DNA of 8,960 nt from an uncultured Actinomycetes bacterium. GTDB lineage: Bacteria; Actinomycetota; Acidimicrobiia; Acidimicrobiales; Microtrichaceae. The stretch lies in NCBI GenBank assembly GCA_903953195.1, contig CAJBIS010000075.1, positions 1 through 8,960 on the forward strand. The letters run 5' to 3'. The notes beneath the pieces are model-generated. The model saw nothing but the letters and a program-made list of their open reading frames with translations, searched no databases and was not told the DNA's origin. Shown piece by piece: positions 1 to 5,663 of this stretch. Each line of letters starts with the position of its first letter. The stretch's first letter is position 1. A program made the translations under genes and the position numbers.

Positions 1-901
1 CGCCACCGGTGCGGTGCACGATGCACTTCGGCACACCGGTCGTGCCCGAGCTGTAGAGCACGTACCAGGGGTGGTCGAACGGCAGCGCAGCGAAGTCGGG
101 TTCGGCGCCGGTGTGTGGTGCCAGCCACTCCGACAACGACGTCGCACCGGGGATCGCGGCGATGTCGGGTGTCGCATCGAGGAACCCCACGACCACGATC
201 CGCACCTCGGGCCCGAGCGCCTCGGCGACCGTCGCCAGCTCGTCGCGACGATCGAACGACCGACCGCCGTAGGTGTACCCGTCGGCTGCGAACAGCACGC
301 TCGGGCGGACCTGGCCGAACCGGTCGAGCACACCGTCGGCGCCGAAGTCGGGCGACGTCGAGGTGAACACGGCACCGATCGACGCCGCGCCGAGCATCGC
401 CAGCACGGTCTCGGCGATGTTGGGCATCCACGCGGCGACGACGTCGCCGGCGACCACGCCCGCGGCGCGCAGTGCGGCGGCGTGGCGGGCGGTCTCGGTG
501 CGCGCCTCGGCACGCGTGAGCACGCGGCGTCGACCGAGCTCGTCGATCGAGATCAGGAACTCCTGGTCGTCGGGACCGGCGTCGAGGATGGTCCGAGCCA
601 CGTTCAGTCGGGCGTCGGGGAACCACGACGCTCCGGCCAGACGTGACCCGCTCCCCGCTCCGGACCCCGGAACCACGACGGTGTCGCCGAGCTCGACCCC
701 GGGGAGCATCTGCTCTGCGAGCAGGCGCCAGAACGCGTCGGGGTCGTCGATCGACCACCGGTGCAGGGCGGCCGAGTCCGCGAGTTCCACACCCGCCCGT
801 TCGACCGCGAGCCGGCGGAACCGTTCCATCGCCGACGCCGCGACCCGCTCGGGGGGCGGCGTCCACAGCGGGTCGGAGGCGAACGTCGGTTGGTCGTGCA
901 C
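1..901 (-). CDS. Acetoacetyl-CoA synthetase, N-terminal 300 residues (partial, runs off left edge)
   Basis: This enzyme of the ANL adenylating superfamily would convert acetoacetate, ATP and CoA to acetoacetyl-CoA in the cytoplasm. The minus frame is open from a GTG at 901 to the window edge, covering about the first 300 of the roughly 650 residues usual for the family. Visible landmarks are WFPDARLN (residues 93-100), STSPDFGADGVLDRFGQ starting at residue 181, which is a hallmark of acetoacetyl/acetyl-CoA synthetases, and the nucleotide loop YSSGTTGVPK (283-292) followed by CIVHRTGG. The CIVH tail favours acetoacetyl-CoA over acetyl-CoA synthetase. The GTG is the only start codon after the in-frame TGA at 925-923; no strong ribosome binding site is seen. 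It lies 49 bp downstream of apbE on the same strand, and a 14-bp palindrome sits just before the start. The C-terminal domain with the catalytic lysine is outside the window. Confidence 0.9.
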   Translation of the reverse strand, partial: MHDQPTFASDPLWTPPPERVAASAMERFRRLAVERAGVELADSAALHRWSIDDPDAFWRLLAEQMLPGVELGDTVVVPGSGAGSGSRLAGASWFPDARLNVARTILDAGPDDQEFLISIDELGRRRVLTRAEARTETARHAAALRAAGVVAGDVVAAWMPNIAETVLAMLGAASIGAVFTSTSPDFGADGVLDRFGQVRPSVLFAADGYTYGGRSFDRRDELATVAEALGPEVRIVVVGFLDATPDIAAIPGATSLSEWLAPHTGAEPDFAALPFDHPWYVLYSSGTTGVPKCIVHRTGG

Positions 902-905
902 GTCG

Positions 906-919
906 TGTGCTCTAGCACA
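906..919. promoter_or_regulatory. 14-bp inverted repeat before the acetoacetyl-CoA synthetase start
   Basis: The sequence TGTGCTCTAGCACA has perfect 6-bp arms around a 2-bp centre. It lies in the 49-bp gap between apbE and the acetoacetyl-CoA synthetase, 5 to 18 nt upstream of the GTG. A 2-nt loop is too tight for a good RNA hairpin, so a dimeric repressor site of TetR or GntR size is the more natural reading. No regulator is assigned. A 12-bp-pairable palindrome can also occur by chance. Confidence 0.35.
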
Positions 920-950
920 ACGTCACGACGCGCCGCCGCGCCGCGGCCGA

Positions 951-1892
951 TCAGCCGGTGGGCCCTGCCGGACCGAGGAAACGTGACCAGCCGGACGTGG
1001 TCGTGAGCCCATCGGTCCGGACCACGAGCCCGTCGGCCCCTGCGGCCGCGAGCAGTTCGTCGAGTTGGTCCGCCGGCGCGAGGAACGCGACCTTCGACAG
1101 CGACTCGGCCTGCCATGCCTCGGCGGCGACGACCGTGGCAGCGAGCACCTCGGTCCGAGCGGGCGCGCCGGTCGCGGGATCGATCAGGTGGTGGGCCTCA
1201 CGGCCGTCGGCGTCCGTCCAGCGTCGGCGGCACCGACTCGACGTGGCGACGGCGCCGTCGCTCAGGTGCAGCGCACCGACGGTCGCGCCGTCGGTGCGGG
1301 GGTCGTCGATCGCCACCACCCATGGGCCGTCGCCCGGGCCGGACCCGATCACGCGCAGGTCGCCGCCGACGTTCACGCATGCGCCGTGCGCCCCGGCGGC
1401 GACGAGTTGTTCGGCCACCAGGTCCGCGGCGAACCCCTTGCCGAGCCCACCCGGATCGAACCCGACACCCGGCGGCAGGCGCGCCGCTCGGCGAACGTCG
1501 TCGAGTTCGACATGGCCGATGCCGTCGACGGCTGGATCAGGCAGCTCCGTCGCCGGCAGCGGGACACCCGGTGCGGTGCCGTAGCCGGCTCGCACCACGT
1601 CGTGCAGTCGGAACGGATCGAATCGACCGGCCGTGCGCTCGTGCGCCAGCTGTGCGCGCTCGAGCAGGGCGAAGGTCTCGTCGCCCACGTCCATCCACTC
1701 GCCGGCGCACGCGTTCAGGCGGGACACCTCGCTGTCGGGCCGGAACCGACTCCACCGGGCCTCGAGGTCATCGAGGCGGGCGCGGGCATCGTCGAGCACG
1801 GATTCAGGCGCGCCCACGACGATGACGTGCGCCTCGCTCCCCATCACGGCGAAGGAGTACTCGTGGGTGTCCCGGGCATCACCCGAGGACAT
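951..1892 (-). CDS. apbE: FAD:protein FMN transferase (ApbE family)
   Basis: ApbE enzymes cleave FAD and attach FMN through a phosphoester bond to a Thr or Ser of a target protein, using Mg2+. The 313-residue product has the family landmarks in order: VMGSEAHV near the N-terminus (16-23), the helix LEARWSRFRPDSEVSRLN (43-60), GRFDP (89-93), the FDPGGLGKG motif (145-153), VNVGGDLR (173-180), ATSS (216-219) and HHLIDPATG (234-242). The late metal-site motif, usually ADALATAL, reads AESLSKVA (262-269). No signal peptide or lipobox is seen, so it should act in the cytoplasm. The ATG is supported by GAGGGAG 7 nt upstream, which lies across the end of the preceding gene (stop at 1898-1896, 3-bp gap), indicating translational coupling. 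The usual FMN_bind-domain target is not visible nearby. Confidence 0.92.
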   Translation of the reverse strand: MSSGDARDTHEYSFAVMGSEAHVIVVGAPESVLDDARARLDDLEARWSRFRPDSEVSRLNACAGEWMDVGDETFALLERAQLAHERTAGRFDPFRLHDVVRAGYGTAPGVPLPATELPDPAVDGIGHVELDDVRRAARLPPGVGFDPGGLGKGFAADLVAEQLVAAGAHGACVNVGGDLRVIGSGPGDGPWVVAIDDPRTDGATVGALHLSDGAVATSSRCRRRWTDADGREAHHLIDPATGAPARTEVLAATVVAAEAWQAESLSKVAFLAPADQLDELLAAAGADGLVVRTDGLTTTSGWSRFLGPAGPTG

Positions 1893-1895
1893 CGG

Positions 1896-2525
1896 TCAGC
1901 TCCCTCGCGAGGAGGTCGACGGTCCTGCCGACCGGGTCGACCCGCCCCACGGCGACGCCGCACCCGAGTCCGGCTCGCCCCACGAGGGCTGACGGGACCC
2001 GGGCCGGGACGGCACCTGGACGCCGTCGTCCGACCCGAACGAGTCGTCGAGTCCGCGGCCGCCGTAGACGGTGCCGCCACCGAGCGAGTCGCCATTCGTG
2101 CCGCTGCCGAGGGACCCACCGCCGTAGGTGGTTCCCCCGCTGAGCCCGGGCGACTCGACGCCCGAGTCCCCCGAGAACGAGTCCGGGAGCGTCGTCGTGG
2201 GGTCGGGCCGGTTCGGGTCGGTCGATGCGGCCGGGTCCGCGGACCCCGTGGTGTTCGTGGCGCCACCGTTGTGGGCGCCGATCGCCAAGCCGGCGACGAG
2301 TCCGGTGAACAGCCCGGCGGTCGCCGCGGTCGCGGCGATGCGCGCGCCACGGGCGGGGTGCTTGCGGCGGGCCGGGGTCTGCGGCGGACTCGACCGGCGA
2401 ACGGGCGGGACCGGAGGGGGCTGCGGCGACCAGCCGGCCGGGGGCGGGAACGCCGGCGGGCCCGTTGGGGGTCCCGGCGGAACCCAGTTCGGCGGGCCGG
2501 ACGGCATCTGCGGCTGATCGGGCAT
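1896..2525 (-). CDS. Proline-rich, Gly/Ser-rich single-pass membrane protein, function unknown
   Basis: This is not a recognised family. From the ATG at 2525 it has 209 residues: a proline-rich N-terminus (1-50, with PPGPPTGPPAFPPP and PQPPPVPP), a basic patch PARRKHPARGAR (51-62), one hydrophobic segment (about 63-84), then a low-complexity Thr/Ser/Asp/Gly-rich tail with two similar units, GGTTYGGG and GGTVYGGRG. The basic patch before the hydrophobic segment predicts the N-terminus inside and the tail outside. It lies 3 bp before apbE, which suggests a shared role. However, the tail has no canonical flavinylation motif of the D-x-x-[ST]-[GA]-A-[TS] kind. An ATG at 2534 would add three residues (MCP); neither start has a clear ribosome binding site. 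Longer upstream extensions lack this protein-like composition. The cytosolic proline-rich part could be a protein-interaction segment (inference). Confidence 0.72.
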   Translation of the reverse strand: MPDQPQMPSGPPNWVPPGPPTGPPAFPPPAGWSPQPPPVPPVRRSSPPQTPARRKHPARGARIAATAATAGLFTGLVAGLAIGAHNGGATNTTGSADPAASTDPNRPDPTTTLPDSFSGDSGVESPGLSGGTTYGGGSLGSGTNGDSLGGGTVYGGRGLDDSFGSDDGVQVPSRPGSRQPSWGEPDSGAASPWGGSTRSAGPSTSSRGS

Positions 2526-2590
2526 GGGGCACATGGTCGTGGATGCAGGTGAGCGCCCGGTAAGAGCGAACCGAGCGGCTGGGAACTCGC

Positions 2591-3115
2591 TCAGTCGCCG
2601 GCGCGGGCGGCGGCATCGGCGGGCACGTGGGCGGTCCCCGGGCGCCACTCGTCGCAGGAACGCCGGAGCTGGTCGAGGGATCGGTCCAGCGCGCAACGGT
2701 CAGCCGGATCGAGGCGCGACTCCAGGTGTCGGTCGAGCGCCTCGACGTGGTGCGCACTGGCCCGGCGCAGCAGAGTGCGCCCCTTCCTGGTGAGCGTGAG
2801 GTGCACCACCCGGCGGTCGGTCGGACACGATCCACGCTCGACCAGCCCGTCGGCCTCGAGCCGGTCGGCGAGCCGGGTGACGCCGCCGGTGGTCAGCGTG
2901 ACCACATCGGCGAGGTCCGACATCGTGACCCAGCCCTGTGGCGCCCGGCCGACGCGCAGCAGGACCTCGTAGGTCTGCAGCGTGATCCCGTCGCTGGCCC
3001 GGAGCTCGACGTCGAGCACCTTGCTGAGGCGGGCGTGCGCCTCGAGCAGCAGCCCGAACGTCGTGATGCCCGGGTCGTCCACGACGGGATCGAGGTCGGG
3101 GTCGGGCGCGTTCAC
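2591..3115 (-). CDS. MarR-family transcriptional regulator
   Basis: This is a dimeric winged helix-turn-helix regulator of 174 residues, within the usual MarR size. An N-terminal dimerisation helix (about 17-40, GITTFGLLLEAHARL) is followed by the DNA-binding domain: LQTYEVLLRV (47-56), WVTMSDLADVV (62-72), recognition-helix region TTGGVTRLADRLEADGLVER (75-94), and the wing with the family signature DRRVVHLTLTRKG (100-112). C-terminal helices complete the dimer interface. Cys97 sits at the start of the wing, and Cys141 and Cys154 lie in the C-terminal helices. The chosen start is GTG, with GGTGGAAG just before it and TACGGT at -12 to -7. The frame stays open upstream to 3238, with an ATG at 3187, but that extension is not MarR-like. 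It is divergent from yceI, and two TTGA-N4-TCAA palindromes in the shared region are its likely operators. Confidence 0.9.
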   Translation of the reverse strand: MNAPDPDLDPVVDDPGITTFGLLLEAHARLSKVLDVELRASDGITLQTYEVLLRVGRAPQGWVTMSDLADVVTLTTGGVTRLADRLEADGLVERGSCPTDRRVVHLTLTRKGRTLLRRASAHHVEALDRHLESRLDPADRCALDRSLDQLRRSCDEWRPGTAHVPADAAARAGD

Positions 3116-3121
3116 GCTTCC

Positions 3122-3127
3122 ACCGTA
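3122..3127 (-). promoter_or_regulatory. Candidate -10 element for the MarR gene (TACGGT)
   Basis: On the minus strand TACGGT fits the actinobacterial TANNNT pattern and ends 6 nt before the GTG at 3115, at -12 to -7 relative to the start codon. This is the spacing expected for a leaderless transcript. No good -35 box is present at 16-19 nt, and the overlapping GGTGGAAG could instead serve as a ribosome binding site, so the call is weak. Confidence 0.3.
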
Positions 3128-3180
3128 CCGGCGACGTCGATCCGGCGACGGGTCGGTTCGAGCGGCCCCCGGTGAACTGT

Positions 3181-3192
3181 TTGACATGTCAA
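3181..3192. promoter_or_regulatory. Palindromic operator 1, TTGACATGTCAA (likely MarR site)
   Basis: This is a perfect 12-bp palindrome in the intergenic region between the divergent MarR gene and yceI. Its first six bases are also a consensus -35 box for yceI, so a bound repressor would block polymerase. It shares the TTGA-N4-TCAA pattern with a second site 37 bp away, centre to centre. MarR-family operators are commonly short AT-richer palindromes of this type, next to the regulator gene. Confidence 0.62.
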
Positions 3193-3209
3193 CGAATCTG
3201 GGCGACAGT
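3181..3209 (+). promoter_or_regulatory. Candidate promoter of the yceI-VOC operon
   Basis: A perfect TTGACA (-35) at 3181-3186 is followed, after 17 bp, by GACAGT at 3204-3209. GACAGT keeps the A at position 2 and T at position 6 of the -10 hexamer but is otherwise poor. Initiation would fall near 3215-3217, between the two palindromes, giving a leader of about 58 nt. The -35 is convincing and the -10 is not. Confidence 0.45.
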
Positions 3210-3217
3210 GAGAGTAC

Positions 3218-3229
3218 TTGATTCATCAA
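3218..3229. promoter_or_regulatory. Palindromic operator 2, TTGATTCATCAA (likely MarR site)
   Basis: Arms TTGAT and ATCAA flank a 2-bp centre, and the site matches the TTGA-N4-TCAA pattern of operator 1. It lies just downstream of the predicted yceI transcription start, where a bound protein would block initiation or clearance. Two matching sites in one 158-bp region of otherwise GC-rich DNA are unlikely to be chance. Confidence 0.58.
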
Positions 3230-3257
3230 CCATGACACGGCGGCGGGAACGCCGCAC

Positions 3258-3264
3258 GAGGAGG
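3258..3264 (+). promoter_or_regulatory. Strong ribosome binding site of yceI (GAGGAGG)
   Basis: GAGGAGG lies 9 nt before the ATG at 3274 and fixes the yceI start against earlier in-frame start codons upstream. It is the strongest Shine-Dalgarno sequence in the window. Confidence 0.85.
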
Positions 3265-3273
3265 AACCCGATC

Positions 3274-3822
3274 ATGACCACCGCGATCCTGCCGGCCGCC
3301 GGCACGTACTCCATCGACCCGAGCCACAGTCACGTGGGCTTCGCCGTCAAGCACTTCGGCCTGGCCAAGGTCCGCGGCGAGTTCACGACGTTCGAGGGCA
3401 CGATCACCGTCGCCGAACCCGCCACCGACTCGTCGGTGACGGTCTCGATCGACGCCGCATCGTTCGACAGCGGCGACGAGGGTCGCGACGGCCACGTGAC
3501 GTCGCCCGACTTCCTGGACGTCGCACAGTTCCCCACCCTCACCTTCACATCGACCGCCGTGCGAGCCGACGGCGACGACTGGGTGGTCACGGGCGACCTC
3601 ACGATCCACGGCACGACCCGCAGCGTCGAACTGGTGACCGAGCTCGAGGGCGCGATCGACGACCCGTACGGCATGGAGCGCATCGCCTTCTCCGCCACGA
3701 CCGAGATCGACCGCACCGACTTCGGACTCACCTGGAACCAGGCGCTCGAGGGAGGTGGACTCGTCGTGGGCAAGTCCGTGAAGATCACGATCGACGTCGA
3801 AGCAGTCCGACCGAAGGGGTGA
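3274..3822 (+). CDS. YceI-family protein
   Basis: YceI proteins are lipocalin-like beta barrels whose characterised members bind isoprenoid or other long hydrophobic molecules. Their physiological role is often tied to stress. This one has 182 residues, the usual length without a leader. The family opening is clear (GTYSIDPSHSHVGFAVKHFG, residues 10-29), followed by KVRGEFTTFEGTI, the middle SPDFLDVAQFPTLTFTST, the DLTIHGTTRSVEL strand pair and the late FSATTEIDRTDFGL segment. No signal peptide is visible, so unlike E. coli YceI it should be cytoplasmic. It is preceded by a strong ribosome binding site and the MarR-type operators, and the VOC gene starts 2 bp after its stop. The ligand cannot be told from the sequence. 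Confidence 0.93.
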   Translation: MTTAILPAAGTYSIDPSHSHVGFAVKHFGLAKVRGEFTTFEGTITVAEPATDSSVTVSIDAASFDSGDEGRDGHVTSPDFLDVAQFPTLTFTSTAVRADGDDWVVTGDLTIHGTTRSVELVTELEGAIDDPYGMERIAFSATTEIDRTDFGLTWNQALEGGGLVVGKSVKITIDVEAVRPKG

Positions 3823-3824
3823 CC

Positions 3825-4274
3825 ATGGCCGTCCGACGACTCAACCATGCCGTGCTCCACGTGTCGGACGCGGCGCGGTCGGCCGCGTTCTACGCGGCGG
3901 CGCTCGGCATGGAGGTCGTCGAGGACCTGGGTCCCGCGGTGTTCATGTCGCTCCCGGCGAGCGGCAACCACCACGATCTCGGCCTGTTCCAGATCCCGGC
4001 CGGGTCCGCCACACGCGGGCCCGGCCTCTACCACCTGGCCTGGGAGGTCGACTCGTTCACCGACCTCGTCGAACGGCGACGGGCGCTGATCGAGCTGGGC
4101 GCGCTCCGCGGCGAGTCCGACCACGGCGTGTCGCTCAGCCTCTACGCGCACGACCCGGACGGCATCGAGTTCGAGGTCATGTGGCCGCTGCCCGAGTCGG
4201 CGTGGGGCCGGTACGCCGAGCACGCCGTCACCCAGCACCTCGACTGGGCGGCCGCCACATCGCGCTGGTCCTGA
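3825..4274 (+). CDS. VOC-superfamily protein (glyoxalase / extradiol dioxygenase-like)
   Basis: This 149-residue protein has two beta-alpha-beta-beta-beta units of the vicinal oxygen chelate fold. The first runs from LNHAVLHVSD (6-15) through FYAAALGMEVVEDLG (22-36) to HHDLGLFQI (49-57). The second runs from GLYHLAWEV (67-75) to LYAHDPDGIEFEVMW (106-120). His8, His70 and Glu115 are placed as the usual metal triad, and His49-His50 resembles the HHD segment of catechol-dioxygenase relatives, so a metal-dependent dioxygenase, isomerase or lyase is possible. The substrate is unknown. ATG 3825 is preferred because AAGGGG lies 6 nt upstream; a GTG at 3819 would overlap the yceI stop. It is co-transcribed with yceI, so both are probably under the MarR regulator and may handle the same hydrophobic or aromatic compound (inference). 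It ends 24 bp from the convergent esterase gene. Confidence 0.88.
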   Translation: MAVRRLNHAVLHVSDAARSAAFYAAALGMEVVEDLGPAVFMSLPASGNHHDLGLFQIPAGSATRGPGLYHLAWEVDSFTDLVERRRALIELGALRGESDHGVSLSLYAHDPDGIEFEVMWPLPESAWGRYAEHAVTQHLDWAAATSRWS

Positions 4275-4298
4275 GTCGCCCCGGCCCCGTCCCCGGCC

Positions 4299-5534
4299 TC
4301 AGGCCGTGCGGTCGGAGGCCGGCGCGTTCGCCAGGTACTGCTCGTACGTCCACGCCAGAAAGCGTTCGACGTACTCGATCGTCCGGATCGTCCGCACGCT
4401 CGCGAAGATCTCGAACGCGTGCTGCGCACCGTGCAACTCGGCGTACACGACCGGATTCGACGACGCCCGACCGAGCGCCGCCGCGAACCGTCGGGCCCCT
4501 CCAACGGGCACCAGCACGTCGGCGTCACCGTGGACCAGCATCATCGGCGGCGCGTCACCGTGGATCCGGTCGATCGGCGAGTAGGCGGCCCAGCCCTCGG
4601 GGTCCTCCTCCGGGTGACTTCCCATGACGACCTCCTCCATGAACCGCAGGAAGGTGTCGATCTGGTCCTGACCACGGTCGAGCAGGTCGTACACGCCGTA
4701 GAACGGCACCGCGGCCTGCACCGACGTGTCGGCGTGCTCGAAGCCCGGCTGGAACGCGGGGTCGTTCTCGGTGAGCGCCATCAGCGCACACAGGTGTCCG
4801 CCCGCGGAGCCACCGGTGACGACGATGAAGTCCGGGTCGACGCCGTACTCGTCGGCGTGTTCACGGATCCACGCGAGCGCGGTCTTGCAGTCGACGAGAT
4901 GGTCGGGGAACTTCGCCCGCGGGCTCAGGCGGTACTCGACGTTGAAGCCGACCCAACCGTTCGCCGCGAGATGGTTGAGCAGCGGCACGCCCTGCTCGTC
5001 CTTCGAGCCGATCACCCACGCTCCGCCGTGGATCTGCATGATCGCCGGGCGCCGCTCCCCCGGCGCCGGCGGGGCGACGGGCTCGTACACGTCGAGCTTC
5101 AGGCGCTGCGTGCCGACCTCGGCGAACACGACCCCGCGGGTCTTGAGTCGGTCCCTCGACCCGTTCAGGAACGGGAGCACCGCGCCCCGACGGTCGGCCG
5201 ACGGACGCTCGTCCATGAACTCGCTCGGCACCACGCCGGCCAACGCGGCTCGGAGCTCCTCGCCGGAACGTGACGCGTCGACGATCTCGCGGACGAGCAC
5301 GGCGGACGCCGCGCCGGTGAGACCCAGACCGACCGCATCAGCGGCGGTGAACCGCCCTCGACGGTGTCGGAGCTCGCGCACGGTGCGCACCCCCCAGAGG
5401 CCCAACCACAACGGCGCCGCCTCGGTGGTGAGCCACGAGGCGAAGAACGACGGGATCGTCAGCAGCCTGTTGCGGTGCACGGGGTAGCGGGCGTTCAGCG
5501 CCAGCAGCAGGCGCGTGATGCCGTGTCGAAGCAT
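4299..5534 (-). CDS. LipC-like alpha/beta-hydrolase (carboxylesterase) with N-terminal membrane segments
   Basis: This is an esterase of the hormone-sensitive lipase/carboxylesterase group. From ATG 5534 it has 411 residues. The oxyanion-hole motif IHGGAW (168-173), nucleophile elbow GGSAGG (Ser243), acid DADVLVP (Asp339) and GAQHAFE (His372) give a complete catalytic triad. The first 110 residues precede the hydrolase fold and hold two hydrophobic stretches (about 25-49 and 65-84), suggesting membrane attachment. From memory, M. tuberculosis LipC (Rv0220) has the same layout and very similar blocks around YR-S/A-P, DVKTAIAW and SAGGHLSAL. LipC lies next to the acyltransferase gene Rv0221, as here, where the neighbour is divergent. 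A GTG at 5549 is an alternative start: TTGTGG-17 bp-GAGACT precedes it at leaderless-like spacing. Neither start has a ribosome binding site. The substrate (short-chain ester, wax or glyceride) is not determined by the sequence. Confidence 0.9.
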   Translation of the reverse strand: MLRHGITRLLLALNARYPVHRNRLLTIPSFFASWLTTEAAPLWLGLWGVRTVRELRHRRGRFTAADAVGLGLTGAASAVLVREIVDASRSGEELRAALAGVVPSEFMDERPSADRRGAVLPFLNGSRDRLKTRGVVFAEVGTQRLKLDVYEPVAPPAPGERRPAIMQIHGGAWVIGSKDEQGVPLLNHLAANGWVGFNVEYRLSPRAKFPDHLVDCKTALAWIREHADEYGVDPDFIVVTGGSAGGHLCALMALTENDPAFQPGFEHADTSVQAAVPFYGVYDLLDRGQDQIDTFLRFMEEVVMGSHPEEDPEGWAAYSPIDRIHGDAPPMMLVHGDADVLVPVGGARRFAAALGRASSNPVVYAELHGAQHAFEIFASVRTIRTIEYVERFLAWTYEQYLANAPASDRTA

Positions 5535-5628
5535 TCGGGAGCCGCTCACGACACCGAGTCTCGCCCCGCATCGCACTCGCCACAACCCGACCGGGCGCCG
5601 CGACCGACCCGTGGGGCAGACTGTGGAC

Positions 5629-5644
5629 CCGCACGGCGGTGCGG
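5629..5644 (+). other. Small GC-rich hairpin in the leader of the WS/DGAT gene
   Basis: CCGCAC, a 4-nt loop GGCG, and GTGCGG form a perfect 6-bp stem that ends 5 nt before the GAGAGGG ribosome binding site (5650-5656) of the acyltransferase. It could affect translation or mRNA stability if the transcript starts upstream. No convincing promoter is seen in this 129-bp divergent gap, and such stems arise easily in GC-rich DNA. Confidence 0.3.
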
Positions 5645-5663
5645 CCGACGAGAGGGTGCCGAG

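Noticed and set aside
1065..2552. A 495-codon plus-strand open frame
   Set aside because: It lies antisense to apbE and the proline-rich gene, is full of Arg/Gly/Pro runs typical of GC-rich shadow frames, and shows no family motif, whereas the minus strand gives a clear ApbE.
2551..2592. Repeated GAGCG and an imperfect stem between the MarR and proline-rich genes as a terminator
   Set aside because: The possible stems are short, compete with one another, have long loops and lack a T-run.
2526..2696. N-terminal extension of the proline-rich membrane protein to an earlier start
   Set aside because: The extension is Arg-rich, overlaps the end of the MarR gene and has no ribosome binding site. 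The natural start is the ATG at 2525 or 2534.
3116..3238. N-terminal extension of the MarR regulator (start codons up to 3238, ATG at 3187)
   Set aside because: It would add 24 to 41 residues without MarR character and would run through both palindromes and the yceI promoter region.
3819..3824. GTG start of the VOC gene overlapping the yceI stop
   Set aside because: The ATG two codons later has better ribosome binding site spacing and a more usual N-terminus, though the GTG cannot be fully excluded.
4275..4298. Terminator between the convergent VOC and esterase genes
   Set aside because: The 24-bp gap is only GC-rich; GGCCT-C-AGGCC at its edge has a 1-nt loop and no T-run.
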